Part shown: piece by piece, positions 1 through 11,594 of the stretch | Numbering within the stretch: position 1 is the first letter of the stretch | Layout: each line of letters begins with the position of its first letter | DNA from: Seiridium cupressi | Lineage: Eukaryota > Ascomycota > Sordariomycetes > Amphisphaeriales > Sporocadaceae | Direction: 5' to 3' | Assembly: GCA_036674765.1 (NCBI GenBank) | Contig: JARVKI010000148.1 | Location: forward strand, 1-64,000 | Length of the DNA: 64,000 bases | Notes under the pieces: generated by a model | Databases searched by the model: none | Told to the model about the DNA's origin: nothing | Seen by the model: only the letters and a program-made list of their open reading frames with translations | Position numbers and translations under genes: made by a program

Positions 1-287
1 TCAGTCTGTATCCTACCTATCTAGAAACTATCATCATCTTCGTGGCCTTTCACTCTGTTGCACAATCCATCTGACAAAGCGCGACTAGACGCCTTCTCAT
101 GCTATCGCCGGGATAGATCATTAGCGGCTCCTATACCTGTGGACCCCTAATTAGGTACTTGACTGCCTACAGCCATTTATATACTATGCGCCATAGCTGA
201 AGTACCACAGATGGTCGGCCTTCCCTCGTGGTTTCCTGCACGTGTCAGCGAGGTGAATCGTTTCAGGTCAAGTCTCAGGGATTCAAG
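1..287. other. Gene-free left edge
   Basis: I see no coding region with support here. The stretch ends at the ATG of the decayed esterase and may hold its former promoter. Confidence 0.4.
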
Positions 288-1648
288 ATGTCGCCGTCTT
301 TGTCAAGTCTTCTGCTTGCGGCCATTTCCGGCCTGGCGTTGTACGAGTGCCTCCCATTAAGCTTGCGGCGGAGTGCTGGCTCGTCCAGCACACCGTCTGT
401 GGACGTAGCCAACGGGACCTACTATGGTGCGACAAATCAGCACTACACGCAGGAATTCTTCCGGACATACCATATGCCCAGCCGCCGACTGGCTCGCTAT
501 GATTCGCACCACCTCAGCCGCTCAACACGTCGTTCGACGAGCCACGCTCTGCAACTGAGTATGGTCACATGTACATTGGCTATGGCTCGGATACTTCCAG
601 ATTGGGTAGTTCCATTTATGTGGACTGCTTGCTATCAATGTAGTCAGCCCAGCAGGAACCAAGGTTGGAGATGATCTGCCCGTTGCTGTCTGGGTTCATG
701 GTGGTATAAGTTCTTTATGTATAGAGCAACTTTACTACTGCGATGACTGACCCTAGTTTTACAGAGCTATGCTATGGGTGGATCACGCTATCCTCGGTAT
801 AACCTCACCTTAATTGTTCATCAGTTCGTGGAGGGTAAGCCCATTGTTGCAGCCTCAATTAACTACCGCCCGACGTACTGGGGTTTTCTGTTCAGCCAGG
901 AAATGCAAGACGTTGGAACTGGTAGCATAGCTTTCAGAGACCAGTGGATGGATTTCAGATGCATACAATATAATATTGCCGCCTTTGGCGGCAACCGTGA
1001 TAAAGTCACGATCTGGGGAGAATCTGCCGCTGCCCGATCTTTGGGTATGCAACTCGTCGCATATAATGGAAACGATGGCGATTTATTCTACAGCGCAATT
1101 CTCGAGGGAGGCAGTCCCGCCGCAGGGTTCGTGTGTGTTTCTTCCTGGCAGACATGCTCCACGCTCTCGTATTGAAGACGGGATGTGCCAACGCCAGCGA
1201 CAGCCTTGACTGTCTGGGGGAGTTCCCCTGGCAAACCCTCAATGATGTCTTCAATAGCACCACTCCTTTGAGCCTCACGTCACCAACCCTGACTGCAGTC
1301 ATTGATGAAGATTTCATTACGGACCAAGATTCCAACCTGTTGCGTGACGGGAAATTTGCTCAAGTGCCTATCTTGCTTGGCAACAACTTCGATGAAGGAA
1401 CCGCATACGCGAATACCGGCATCAACACCAAGGCACAATTTCAGAGCTATCTGGCCACTCTGGGCTTGGCCACCAATCAAATTACAAGTACAAGTATTCT
1501 GTATCTTCATGGTAGACTGCCACGAGAAGAGTCGAAGCAGGTCGGCAAGCGTGTATGCCCCCACACTAGAGATGGTTCCTTTGCTCTTGGCACCAGCATC
1601 GATGATAAGCTTTACACAATTGAACTGCGAGGCCCCTGGTCCAGGTAG
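288..1648 (+). pseudogene. Type-B carboxylesterase/lipase, decayed
   Basis: This is a remnant of a secreted alpha/beta-hydrolase of the fungal carboxylesterase (type B) family, which cleaves carboxylic esters. The ATG at 288 opens a hydrophobic signal-like start followed by the family segment VANGTYYGATNQHY. Pieces of the family then appear in different frames: PYAQPPTGSL near 470-500, a cysteine-loop region near 610-690, VTIWGESAA near 1005-1030, and GCANASDSLDCL with VPILLGNNFDEGTAYA at 1180-1420. At least four frame breaks separate them (about 465, 500, 632 and 1120-1180). A probable intron lies near 702-760. The nucleophile elbow reads GESAA where the family has GESAG. The last roughly 100 residues of the family, which should carry the catalytic His, are not recognisable after about 1500. 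The number of lesions points to a real pseudogene. Confidence 0.8.
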
Positions 1649-1746
1649 AGAAATCCATAAGCCACGAATTTACAGCTGATGGACCATCAAGGTACCCAAC
1701 AGTGCATATCACCCTGGTAGTAAATAAGCACTCAGCTCGCATCACG

Positions 1747-3311
1747 CTACCTGACATACTCCCAACGATTGGAAAAGTCATCATCTATTTCAAGGATGCC
1801 CGCTTTCGGTGTACCATCTTTCCCTTTGCTCTTGGGATCCAGACGGTCGATTTTGAACTCCTCCAACGCATAATCGGAGTGCCCATTCAGCACCATGTCC
1901 TTGAGGGCCCGGCCGAGAAGCGGCACGAACTTCATGGCCCAGCCGGCAGTGAACACTAGTACACTATCTTTTGCACCGCCCTGTAGATACTGTGCTGGGA
2001 CATAGTCCAATACAAACATATTGTCTTACTCATGTTATTATCTTCTGGCTGTATTAGAGAGGGAACTGTACGTACCAAACACATTCGTCATCAGACACGA
2101 TAAGGTGTACGCCGGCGTTGTGAAATCAACCCCCACTAGGTGCTCCTTAATGAACTTCTGTGTGTCGTGTATATCTTCGGGGTTTACGACGCTACCGCAC
2201 CGTTGATCGGGGTCTGTGATCTGTCTCGTTGCCGCGTCTACCGCGATTCGACACACGTTAGGGGGCCCCATTCGACTGATGGAAAGCCGTAGAATAACTG
2301 CGATCTACCATTTTTATCGTTGGCGAACTGGAACCACATACCTTAAAATGATTAGCACATTTACGAACAATTTTCGTTATTACGTACTTGGAAAATGGGT
2401 TCCATTAGGACCAGCATTCACAGTGTAGTACGAGGCCACCACCTCCCAGATATTGAGCTTTAGCTTGATACCAAAGCTCGGTTGCAGGATATGGTTTGTA
2501 TACGCGCCCGCCGCTATGATAATCTTTCGAGCCCTAAACGAAACAACTTCATCGCCGTTGACACGAGCTTCGACCTTCCATATGTCTTCGTCATTCTCCT
2601 CCTTAGGGACGAGTTTCGTAACCTCGGTATACTGCTGAGTGTGAGCGCCATAATCTTTAGCCAGGCGCGACAAAGTTCGAAGCAGGAGTGGAACATTGAT
2701 TATGCCATTATCTGGAGCATAAATGCCCTCCCACGTGTCTGGGAGGTCTTTGAATGGATACTCGCGCTCCATATCTTGTTTTGTCACTAATGTCGTGTAA
2801 GCTCAGCAGGAATGGATACCAAGTCTAACACATACTCTTGCGAAAAGGCATATCCAGATTCTCCAGATTAGCTACAGGACCCATGAGTGTGCCTAAAGCA
2901 TATTTAGTTTCATGTTACATGCATAGAACCGCGAATGAGAACCTTCTGGCGTGTTTTTCCCCATCGTAGGTCTCCAAAATTCAGGAGTCCTGTCGTTGTG
3001 CGCAAAGATGTGCCAGAGTCCCTTTCCAGTTCTTTCCAAATGCTCATGGACTGGTAAGCAAGCTCTGCCATAAATGGCTCCGTATACCTTTGTCTTATTT
3101 TAGCAGAAGTGTTTTGTTAGCCCAGTGCGATGCCCTTATCTTACATGGTGCGATACATTCTGGCTAGGTCATTGGAGCTCCCAGCGGCGTTGAACAGACA
3201 GCTTTGTTCGAGTACCAGAACAGACTTGGCTGCTTTGGCTACCTCGTATGCAGCACCAAGCCCGATCGCGCCGCCACCCACTACGATGACGTCATAAAGC
3301 TGAGAAGACAT
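1747..3311 (-). CDS. FAD-dependent amine/sarcosine oxidase-like protein, one frameshift
   Basis: This is a DAO/MSOX-family flavoenzyme (sarcosine, pipecolate or fructosyl-amino-acid oxidase group) that oxidises secondary amines and releases H2O2. Six exons fit GT-AG rules: 3311-3145, 3087-2930, 2892-2836, 2786-2388, 2341-2076 and 2024-1747. The Rossmann motif VVGGGAIGLGAAYEVAK lies at about residues 9-25. Family blocks follow: GTSLRTTTGLLNFG, WEGIYAPDNGIINVP, and FVLDYVPAQ near the end. The expected product is about 441 residues, a normal length. Exon 5 lacks one C: on the minus strand the run at 2269-2261 is GGGGCCCCC where the conserved WGPPNV needs six C. The frame is lost there and resumes at PNVCRIAVD. 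The second intron is only 37 nt, so that junction is the least certain. No PTS1 is seen at the C-terminus. The gene lies divergent to the L-amino acid oxidase. It is either a young pseudogene or an assembly indel. Confidence 0.78.
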
Positions 3312-4154
3312 AGCTATTATATGCAGCAAGGTCGATAGCTGGGATCTTGCTGGGCTGTACCTAAGATTGCTGAAGAAATCTGTGAAAGGGACATGAATTG
3401 GAGATATATGTGCATATGTCAATTAATCAACTTTAGTTTTCAGGTGAATATCGATTGTCCGCCTGAAATAGATAGCTTCCAGTGCGATATAGTCGACACG
3501 AATCTTCTAAATACATGACTAAGAGGCCGATTCTTTAGAAATATAAAATCAAGCCATCTTATAGTCATGTCTGACTCAGTTTCTCGTTAAATGAAGGCAG
3601 GTTTCTATGCACGGAACGACATACCAAATTAGGCATAGTAGCTTAGTAATATACTTGGCAAACTTATAATTGGATATAAGGTGATTACACCAATGGTCGA
3701 CGTGTGGGGATGTATAGTCTTTAATTGTGAAATGTCTTGCCATGCCGCGCGTATCTTTTCTCGGCTCCCAGAGGCTAATTAATAACCTCGACAATTTCTT
3801 TGGGGAAATGTTTACTGTATCCACCTCGGCATCCTTGTCCCGACCTATAAACTCAGGGTCTGACATTGATGTTATGCTGTGCGATGTGCAGGCCATCTTA
3901 CTCAGAGAAGCTAGTCTTGTATTATAGTTCACTGCTCCAAGAAACAACGAGTCGCGATCTTCCTTTGTGACGCTGCCGAATGGAGTCTTTAGATCGGCGC
4001 GAACCTCGCTCGTGACCGTCAGTCGAACTGCAAGATCGATTATAAATGCTATGGCAAATGGTATTACGCCGTCTTCCCTGTGACATTAATAACCGAAGCT
4101 GCAAAGAGATTCATTCATAGCCTTTCGATTGCCACAAACCTGGTTTCGCCAAAT
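3312..4154. other. Divergent promoter region between two flavin oxidases
   Basis: This gap separates two flavin oxidases transcribed away from each other. It holds a TATA-like element for the rightward gene. A 123-codon minus-strand frame at 3576-3947 has no domain I recognise and is probably chance. Confidence 0.4.
4041..4047 (+). promoter_or_regulatory. TATA-like box of the L-amino acid oxidase gene
   Basis: TATAAAT lies about 115 nt before the ATG at 4155, a plausible fungal core-promoter spacing. It is the only strong TATA match in this gap. Confidence 0.4.
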
Positions 4155-6218
4155 ATGAGCGCGGGTGTCTGCAGCTTTCGCTCGAGATGGGCGTCGAGGC
4201 TTGTCAGGGAGAATATCTTTCATGAGCTGACTAACCTCTCGAATGGGACTGACCATGGTCAACGGAAGCAGAATGGCTCAGCTGCGACTTCGCAAGCAGA
4301 ATGCCTTTCCTTCTCGGCTCTGAATCTGAACAACCTTTTCGCCACGATCCCCGCAGACGCATTCGACCTTCCGAAAGATGCTGTGCAGAAGCATGACGGA
4401 AGCTCTTCTATTAAGCCCAATGACTCGAATGCCAAGCACAGAATCTGCATTGTCGGTGCTGGTGTCACTGGCCTATTCATAGCTATGATTATGGACAGCC
4501 TGAAAATCCCTGGTTTTGAATACGACATTCTGGAAGCATCGGACAGGACTGGAGGGCGAATATACTCTCACCACTTCTCCGATCTCCCACACGATTACTA
4601 CGACGTCGGCGCCTTGCGGTTTCCGGATATTGCCATCATGAAGTCGACTTTCGAGCTTTTTAGGCAGTTGAAAATGCCGCTGATCCCGTACTCCCTTGAC
4701 CACAGGAACTCGGATCCACCCACAAGAGGATCAGTCAACTGCCCGACCATGTATAATGACATGACAGTCATTGATGGTGAGCGGCCCGGCTCTGATCCGT
4801 TTCGTGTTGGCAAAGCAAACGGAGGGTCAGTCCCCGACAAATATGTTGAAACTGTGATGCATCTGCTCAATGATGTCTATGAACCTTTCAAACAGGAGAT
4901 GGCTAGGGACTTCGAAGTTGGGTTCAAGCTCCTTATGAAATACGATAGCTACAGCACTCGCGAATTTCTCGCATGTCCGCCCCCACCTGAGGATGGGATA
5001 ACACCCTTAGGACCCCTGGACTTCTTCAGTGTCCAGTGGCTGGAGACCAACAACACATCAAGCGGCCTCTTTGATCAAGCACTCTCCGAGTCAGTCATGG
5101 ACTCTTTCGACTTTGCTGCGCCGAAAGAAGGTGACCCCATAGAGTGGTACTGCATCGAGGGCGGGTCTTCACGTTTGATCCAGGCCATGGAAAATTCCAT
5201 TGAGCAATCTGTACAGCATGGAAAACGGGTGCAAAAATATACCCAACATCCAGAGACCAAGAAAATTGCTGTTTACGTCGCTGGGGAACCCGAAGGAAGC
5301 CGTCTGCCATATGACTCCGTCTTCAACACAACTAGCCTGACGTGTCTGCAACGAATGGATCTCACCGGTCTCGATTTGCATCCTAGTCAGAAGGACGCAA
5401 TCAGAAGTTTGCACTACGACGGCAGTGCAAAGATAGCCATGAAGTTCACTTATCCATGGTGGATAACAAAATGCGGCATCACAGCCGGCGGCGAGGCCTC
5501 ATCGGACACACCCCTTCGCACGTGCGTGTATCCATCTTATAACGTCGACGACCCGCAAGATGAGCCGGGCGTCATGATTTGTAGCTATACGTGGGCTCAG
5601 GATGCGGCGCGCATTGGTAATCTGATCCCGCGCACCAAGGGGGGCGGCGGCGTTGCTGATGGCCATGACGACACCGAGCTCCGTGACCTAATGCTAGATA
5701 ATTTGGCGCGGCTGCACTTGAAGAATTTCCAACAACAAGACCCAGCTTCCGATGTCCTGACTACTGTTGACGAGGTTCGCCAGATTATCGGCGATGCATA
5801 CATATCACACCACGCTTTCAGCTGGACGCACGACCCGTTCACTTCGGGTGCCTTTGCACTATTTGGACCTGGCCAATTCACACACTTGTACCCTTATCTC
5901 TCACGTCCAGCGGCGGACAGCCGTTTCCACATCTGCGGAGAGGCGAGCAGTGCGCACCATGCGTGGCTTGGTGGCAGCTTGGACAGCGCACTTGCTTGCG
6001 TGCACAAGTTCTTGAGACGATTCGACATGTGGGAAAAGCAACAAGAGTTAAAGGCTCTGTGGGACACGCCCGATGAGATAGAGGACGGTGTCAATGGTAC
6101 ACTGCATCTGCAGGTCGCACTGGGCATGATTCCACCGAAGGGCAATATGATTCAGCGAAATACAGTCAAACCTGCACGTAACGATAAGGGGGCTGCACGG
6201 GGTTGTGTCGTTATATAG
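4155..6218 (+). CDS. L-amino acid oxidase (flavin amine oxidase family)
   Basis: This intronless gene encodes 687 residues from the first in-frame ATG. The open frame extends upstream to 4080, but only with GTG. The predicted reaction is oxidative deamination of L-amino acids to 2-oxo acids, ammonia and H2O2. The FAD-binding motif RICIVGAGVTGLF begins at residue 96 and is followed by LEASDRTGGRI, the usual amine-oxidase fingerprint. VGALRFPDI and the C-terminal GEASSAHHAWLGGSLDSA, which closes the FAD site, are also present. The length fits fungal LAAOs. The first 95 residues are not typical of the fold and carry no clear signal peptide. The protein ends in Cys-Val-Val-Ile, a formal CaaX box, which is unusual for this family. 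A second amine-oxidising flavoenzyme lies divergent upstream, which suggests a nitrogen-scavenging role. Confidence 0.93.
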   Translation: MSAGVCSFRSRWASRLVRENIFHELTNLSNGTDHGQRKQNGSAATSQAECLSFSALNLNNLFATIPADAFDLPKDAVQKHDGSSSIKPNDSNAKHRICIVGAGVTGLFIAMIMDSLKIPGFEYDILEASDRTGGRIYSHHFSDLPHDYYDVGALRFPDIAIMKSTFELFRQLKMPLIPYSLDHRNSDPPTRGSVNCPTMYNDMTVIDGERPGSDPFRVGKANGGSVPDKYVETVMHLLNDVYEPFKQEMARDFEVGFKLLMKYDSYSTREFLACPPPPEDGITPLGPLDFFSVQWLETNNTSSGLFDQALSESVMDSFDFAAPKEGDPIEWYCIEGGSSRLIQAMENSIEQSVQHGKRVQKYTQHPETKKIAVYVAGEPEGSRLPYDSVFNTTSLTCLQRMDLTGLDLHPSQKDAIRSLHYDGSAKIAMKFTYPWWITKCGITAGGEASSDTPLRTCVYPSYNVDDPQDEPGVMICSYTWAQDAARIGNLIPRTKGGGGVADGHDDTELRDLMLDNLARLHLKNFQQQDPASDVLTTVDEVRQIIGDAYISHHAFSWTHDPFTSGAFALFGPGQFTHLYPYLSRPAADSRFHICGEASSAHHAWLGGSLDSALACVHKFLRRFDMWEKQQELKALWDTPDEIEDGVNGTLHLQVALGMIPPKGNMIQRNTVKPARNDKGAARGCVVI

Positions 6219-6986
6219 CTGGTATCGCTACAGTGTACCTACCTGGCATTGGGCATCCGCGCTGCCAAGCTGACACTAGCAGCTCACCATACAATTTGAG
6301 TTGCATGGAGATTACGTGTAGTGGGTACAATTAGAGTTCCTACGGGGTCTGTCTCGGTCCATTCTTAGATGGGGCTTTTGGTCCCAAAAACTGCCCAGAT
6401 TGGTATGCGACCCACCATAATTCCTGCCTGACTACAGCGATATTAGTGGCGAATCATTAATTTAGACAACGTTGTACGGCCCACTTATGATACAGAGTAT
6501 ATCATTACCTGCGGGATCGTTTTGCACATGTCTGACTGTATCGTCAAGTTAATAGTCGTCGGAGAGAAATAATAGCCAAACCTGGACATATAAGAATAGT
6601 AATATAACGCGAATAATGGTCATGTATATCGATTCATATCGTACCTGCACGTGGGTTCATTCGTTTCATCACAGGACTCACTCCCTTCCGTAGACGACCG
6701 CGTCATTGTCCGTACTGTTAGCATCCTTGTTATGGTACTTCCACGACCATATTGGCCAGACGGACATGCCATCGGATGGCGGCTGCTAACGTAGCGACAC
6801 TCCCGTCATACTGGAACATGCGAGCAAGCCGAACAGCACGGCATACCCCCACATCCAAGGCTTGCAGTGATGGGAAGTCCAGAACGGGTAGATCCTTCAC
6901 TATCGCGTTCCAAGCTCGGTCAAGTTCAGGCTACTGATGTATTACAAATAATTGGACTTTTTTGATGACCCTAAATGTAACAACGA
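6219..6986. other. Intergenic, possible small coding relic
   Basis: Two genes converge on this gap. A minus-strand open stretch of about 65 codons (about 6730-6937) looks protein-like in composition, but I cannot place it in a family. No repeats were noticed. Confidence 0.3.
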
Positions 6987-8457
6987 TTATGGCTGTGGTT
7001 TTTTAAATAGTCTCCCTATAAAGGTTGCGCCGTAAATTAGGCTGGTCAATCCTGTGAACAAGATTAAAAAGCCGTATCCACTGCCATAAGCCGCAAAATA
7101 TTGTCCCTTCCCTGGTAGTCCTTTGATTAATGCATCACTCAAAAACCCGGAAATGACACATGCGACACCTTTTCCGATACAGAGATGGCCATGCACCATC
7201 ACAAGATCTGTCGGCCCAAAGCCGTCTTCGTCGCCCTTCTGGGAGACTTCTTTCATAACGCTCGGCCAAGTTGAAGTCCAAGAGCCACCGGATAGGCCAT
7301 AGAGGATGCAGAATACATATAGAAGAGAGAGGGATTCAGTGAGGCCCCAGATTAGCAAAACTGACGCACTTGCGCCTACCCCTGCATAAGTAATGCGAAT
7401 AGTAAGGCTGATCTTGTCACTCATGTACCCCATAAAGACAATACCAATGGTTGAAGATATATTGACCAGCATTACAGTCAATGTACCAAGGAAGTTTGTG
7501 CTGCCAAAAATAACACTTGCGTAAGTTGGAAGGTATATACCAGGAAGGAAATACGTTATTGCCTGTACAGAATTTGCGAATTGGTGTAGGAGGAAAGATT
7601 TAGTGGTGAGAAAACGCAAACTAAAGTGTTGATCAGGGGGAACTTGCTGACGCGGTATTCTGGGCTTAACGAAATAGCCTAAAGGGATGGAACTTGCCAA
7701 CAAGATGCAAGCCAATATTCGCATAGCCATTTGGAATCCAAAATGGCTAAGCAGTCTTTCGAGGGATAATGGGAGTATAACACCGCCAACCCCTCCAGCG
7801 CTCCACACAATGCCGTAGGCAAGGGCTTTACGACGGTCGAACCATCCGTCGATATAGAGCGTGCAGGAAGCGCAGGCAACGCAACTGGCAAATCCGAAAA
7901 TAACGCCCTGAGTGGCGATCAAGGGGGGAATGCTGGAGCAGAAGGAACTGATTACCATAGACAAGGAAGCAGTGATGAGCCCGATGAACGTGGGTAGCGG
8001 CGGCAGATTGAGACACAAAAAGGCGTCGCCAAGTACATGACTGCCTAAAGATTTGTCAGTCATCCTATACTGCTGCTTGTTGACTCCAGTGGGAGGACTT
8101 ACAGAGGTCGTGGTACCAACTACAGCAATGAGGTCCGAGTCCTTGAAGGGTTCGTGAGTGCTATAGAAGTCTTGGAACACCCCAAAAGACAAGCCAAAAC
8201 CTTGGATCTTTGGTGAGTCTGAGTGGTCCGTGGTAATTACTGCCTTCCAGCAAGCACTTACCGAACGTGAGAATCTCGGTTATCCAACATGCAGCCAAGA
8301 ATAACCATGCATCCTTTCCTGTGTCGGCTGGAGGCGAGGAGAACTCCCTCCCTGTTGTCTGAAGTTCTGAGGCTATGGTTGATGACGACGTGCCTTGTTC
8401 CGCGTCGTGGGGCATGCAATTACCAACATTGCGCAGTTCCAATGATCTTTCATCCAT
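6987..8457 (-). CDS. MFS transporter, monocarboxylate-permease-like, probably damaged
   Basis: This is a membrane transporter of the major facilitator superfamily, in the fungal monocarboxylate transporter-like group. The ATG is at 8457 and exon 1 (8457-8262) encodes a Ser/Thr-rich cytosolic tail entering TM1. Exon 2 (8200-8103) gives the family segment FGLSFGVFQDFYSTHEPF. A good 58-nt intron (8102-8045) should follow, leading into AVMYLATPFCVSICRRYP, the expected TM2. That spliced frame soon meets TAA near 7960. The remaining TM3-TM12 (for example LIATQGVIFGF and YGIVWSAGGVGGVILPLSLE) lie in another frame, open to 6987. A frame-breaking deletion near 8000-8010 explains this. Reading straight through the intron instead gives one long open frame but replaces the start of TM2. 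The substrate is unknown. Confidence 0.72.
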
Positions 8458-9660
8458 TGGAAGTGGACGAGTCAGTATTCGCGAAAATAGTCTTGTGACA
8501 AATGTGAGAATAATATGTTGAAGAAATGAGTTCTCTGTTGTCGTGTAGGGTATGGCCACTATTTGCGTTCCTGTGCGGCTACATTCATCTGCACCTGTAC
8601 GCACTATGGTCGATTGCTAATTAGAGGGGAGCTTTCCTCCCGCAACAACAAGTGGTATCTGCGCCCCTACTGCATCACTCGTCCGGTGGATGAAGTGACG
8701 TAGAGAGCAGCCAAGCTACCTAATGCTACATATTGCAAGTCTAGTTGGACGGCCTTCGCTGGTCCAGGTCCCCGGCGCCAAGGCGCAGGCATGCCTCTGA
8801 GGCTTGCATCAAACCGGATATCCCACCTTTATCGGGATTGGTGGCCGCGGTCTAGGAACGGATCGCAGGTCTGACTTTAGGTCTTCCCTGCTTGGGCAAC
8901 GTGCCGCGGGAGCGGCCGCAACTAACTTTGGAGGAGGTACAGTCAGACCGCACAGGATCATGACAATGCGTACAGTCAGAGCTCCACACAATGACAAAAC
9001 CATACGATAACTTTTAATCGTAATAGGAGACCTACCGTGAAACGAGAGGCTCTGGGGCCCGCGAGCCTCCAAATACCGCGGCTAACAACTCTGAGTGTTT
9101 TTAGCACGTGACTGATAGCGCATATGTGTCTCTAGTCGTTAGCTTCTCTCGGTGCACCATTTCGTGCGGGTACTGCTGCCATAGCTGCTTATGATACCTA
9201 TGTAATGTGGCCTTAGGTTCTCCTGCAACTCAGAGCCATCTTCTTCGGGTTCCGTGAAAATACAGGCCGATATTATTGACAACGTAGTAGAAACGGAAAA
9301 TTTAATGGCACATTGCCCAACGGCAATATACATAGTATGGAGTGTCTTGTCTGTCTTTTGCATCCCTAGCGATGACTGCCCTACTATGGTACAAGGCCTC
9401 GGTTTCATCACCTATGACTGCCAGCTGCAAAGCCGGCCGCTCGGACAACTTATAGCGGGCTCAACAGCACCTCTCAGCGGAGATGAATGGAGTCGGCGAG
9501 ACTGGTTATGAACCATCGTCCTCAAACCCTCCTTCTTCGCCACGTGCGACCCTAATTCAACCACTGACAATGGCTACATGCGCTACTGACTGTTTTCTGT
9601 TATTTCAAGTTTATAAAGATATGTTAAAGTAGGCCCACATACCAGTCGCCGATTTTAGGG
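8458..9660. other. Intergenic, no supported gene
   Basis: The stretch contains only short overlapping frames without recognisable domains or splice-consistent exons. It lies upstream of the MFS gene and downstream of the PQ-loop gene. Confidence 0.4.
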
Positions 9661-10737
9661 CTAACGACGAATGGATTGGACGCTTCTGTAGAGGTAAAAT
9701 TGGGCGAAGATTGCCAAGTCGAGAAACAATGTGCCTAAACTACCCACCAGCCACGAAAGGTTCACCAATATATGTCTGCCATAAATCTTCCACCCATCGC
9801 AGGAGGAGTTGCAGTGACTTGGACGAGCGCTGGTCGGGTCAAACGCGATAATAGAGAGGACATACATGAGATTCCCCAGGCAAGCGAAGAGGAGGAACAG
9901 CATGGAAAGTCCCTCCACAGACTTGCGGCGCCAATTCAAAATTAATTGAGGGAAGCGTGAGCCAAGATAAAACACGGCGCAAAGCCAGCCGAATATTTGA
10001 CCCCATATGTCAAACTCAATGGTCTCCGGAACCGGGGCTGAACGGCCACTTCTTGCAGAGTATTGAAGGAAGTACCAGCTAGCCATTCCTGTGATACAAA
10101 CCATTAGAATAGCCACCGTATTCCTCAAATACAACCGTAAACGGGTATATGTAGGAGGAGTTTCAGGCTCTTCGGAGATCATAGGCAGAGCTGAGGGAGA
10201 TTGAGAGCAAGTTTCGTTACAGTTTCGGCTTTGCCGCTCGTCAGCTGCGGGTTCATCTAGCAATCTTGTCCTTTCGTTCGGTTCTCCTGTCTCCATCGAC
10301 ATAGACGTCTTCGGGGTGAGAGGCAAGAATTTGTCCTTCCATGCGAAGCCCCTGTAGAAGAAGCATTGAGCCAACAATACTACATCAGCCACGGTGTAGT
10401 ATATGGCAAGAATGACCATGGCCGGTAGAACGCCCTCGAGCATGGCCCCTAAGATATTAAAGACATCGCCCCATAGTCATATTATTAAGAAATGTAGCGA
10501 TAAGCCATCAGACGAGCCTTGGCGGAAGTTTTTGACAATCTGCGGGCTGAATACTACAATCCATGCTACAATAGAGATGGAACTGCACGAGAAGGGACGA
10601 TCAGCTCAGGTAAGGGGTAGAGTACTATACGAATGGAAAGTATTGGCATGGTTTTGCAAGGCTGATAGATTTACCTACCCGCATATGCCTGAAATGGCTT
10701 CAACATCTAGGTCCGACAACGCTATAAAAGCTGCCAT
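9661..10737 (-). CDS. PQ-loop repeat membrane protein (Ypq-like) with in-frame TGA
   Basis: This is a seven-helix PQ-loop protein resembling fungal vacuolar cationic amino-acid exporters. Exon 1 (10737-10679) and exon 2 (10582-9661) join in frame and give 326 codons. The first PQ motif is in IVVFSPQIVKNFRQGSSDGL and the second in YLGSRFPQLILNWRRKSVEG. A hydrophilic loop of about 70 residues lies between the two triple-helix bundles, as is normal for the family. Codon 10479-10477 is TGA where relatives have Trp (HFLII-W-L..GDVFNILGA). The bases after it are CTA, so the context is TGA CTA, known to favour stop-codon readthrough. Without readthrough only about 50 residues are made. A downstream ATG at 10443 would lose the first helices. 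This may be a nonsense pseudogene, an assembly error or a readthrough gene. Confidence 0.82.
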
Positions 10738-11594
10738 CTTGGTGGCAAGGTGGTCAAATTAGGAATTGCTAGCCGATAGGAAATGAGTCTTGTGGGTCGG
10801 TCACAAAAAGAGAGGATATGTGTAAGCACGATACTGAGGGAAAACGTGTCCGCATTTGTATAAGGTATGATGAACTCGAAAAATGCGCTTAGCGCTAATG
10901 GAAAAGCATCATTCCTTCTCAAGACTCAGCGCATAATGTGGAATGATATGTGATGAAAGCAAATTCGCTGCCAAAGTCTTGCTCCTATCGCGCACGACTT
11001 ACATGATTAGGTTTTGCTAAGAGAGAGGTAATTCCGCTACCCGAATTACTCAGATAGCACAAGATTTTAAGATGGAAATTAGTCGGAGCTATGCTATATA
11101 AGATGACTGTCGAGAAATGACGCGGCGTCATGACAAAATGGCACCATGTTGTAAAAAACCGTAAGCCACTCCGAAACCCGAGCCAGAGAAGGCAGCAGGG
11201 AATATGTAAGGAATCCACATTTCTGACTAAGTTTATTACGCGCGGGCTTCCTGGCGGCTGCAATACCTATTCCGACTATTCCGGGGAAGCCAAAACTATG
11301 GGGCCGATTCTTAAAATGGCTGCCAAACCGACGACACCCCGGGGCTAAGTCACATCAATGTGGGGCGACGTACAAAGCGCATAATCAAGGCCGACCCGCA
11401 TGTTTTGTCATCTTCTTTTGCATAGTCGAAACCTGTGCGAGCGCGTCAATGGCTCGAGTTTTGAACCGATGGAGACGCCGAAAGGACTGTGCATATTAAA
11501 GGAACCGGAGAGAAGATATTCTGTGTTAAGACAAGGAGGCTATGAGTGATGGAATGGAATGGAATGGTTAATTGAGTATCAGGGAGAAGCCGGA

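Noticed and set aside
3576..3947. Minus-strand frame of 123 codons
   Set aside because: No known domain, and it lies in the divergent promoter gap. Considered chance.
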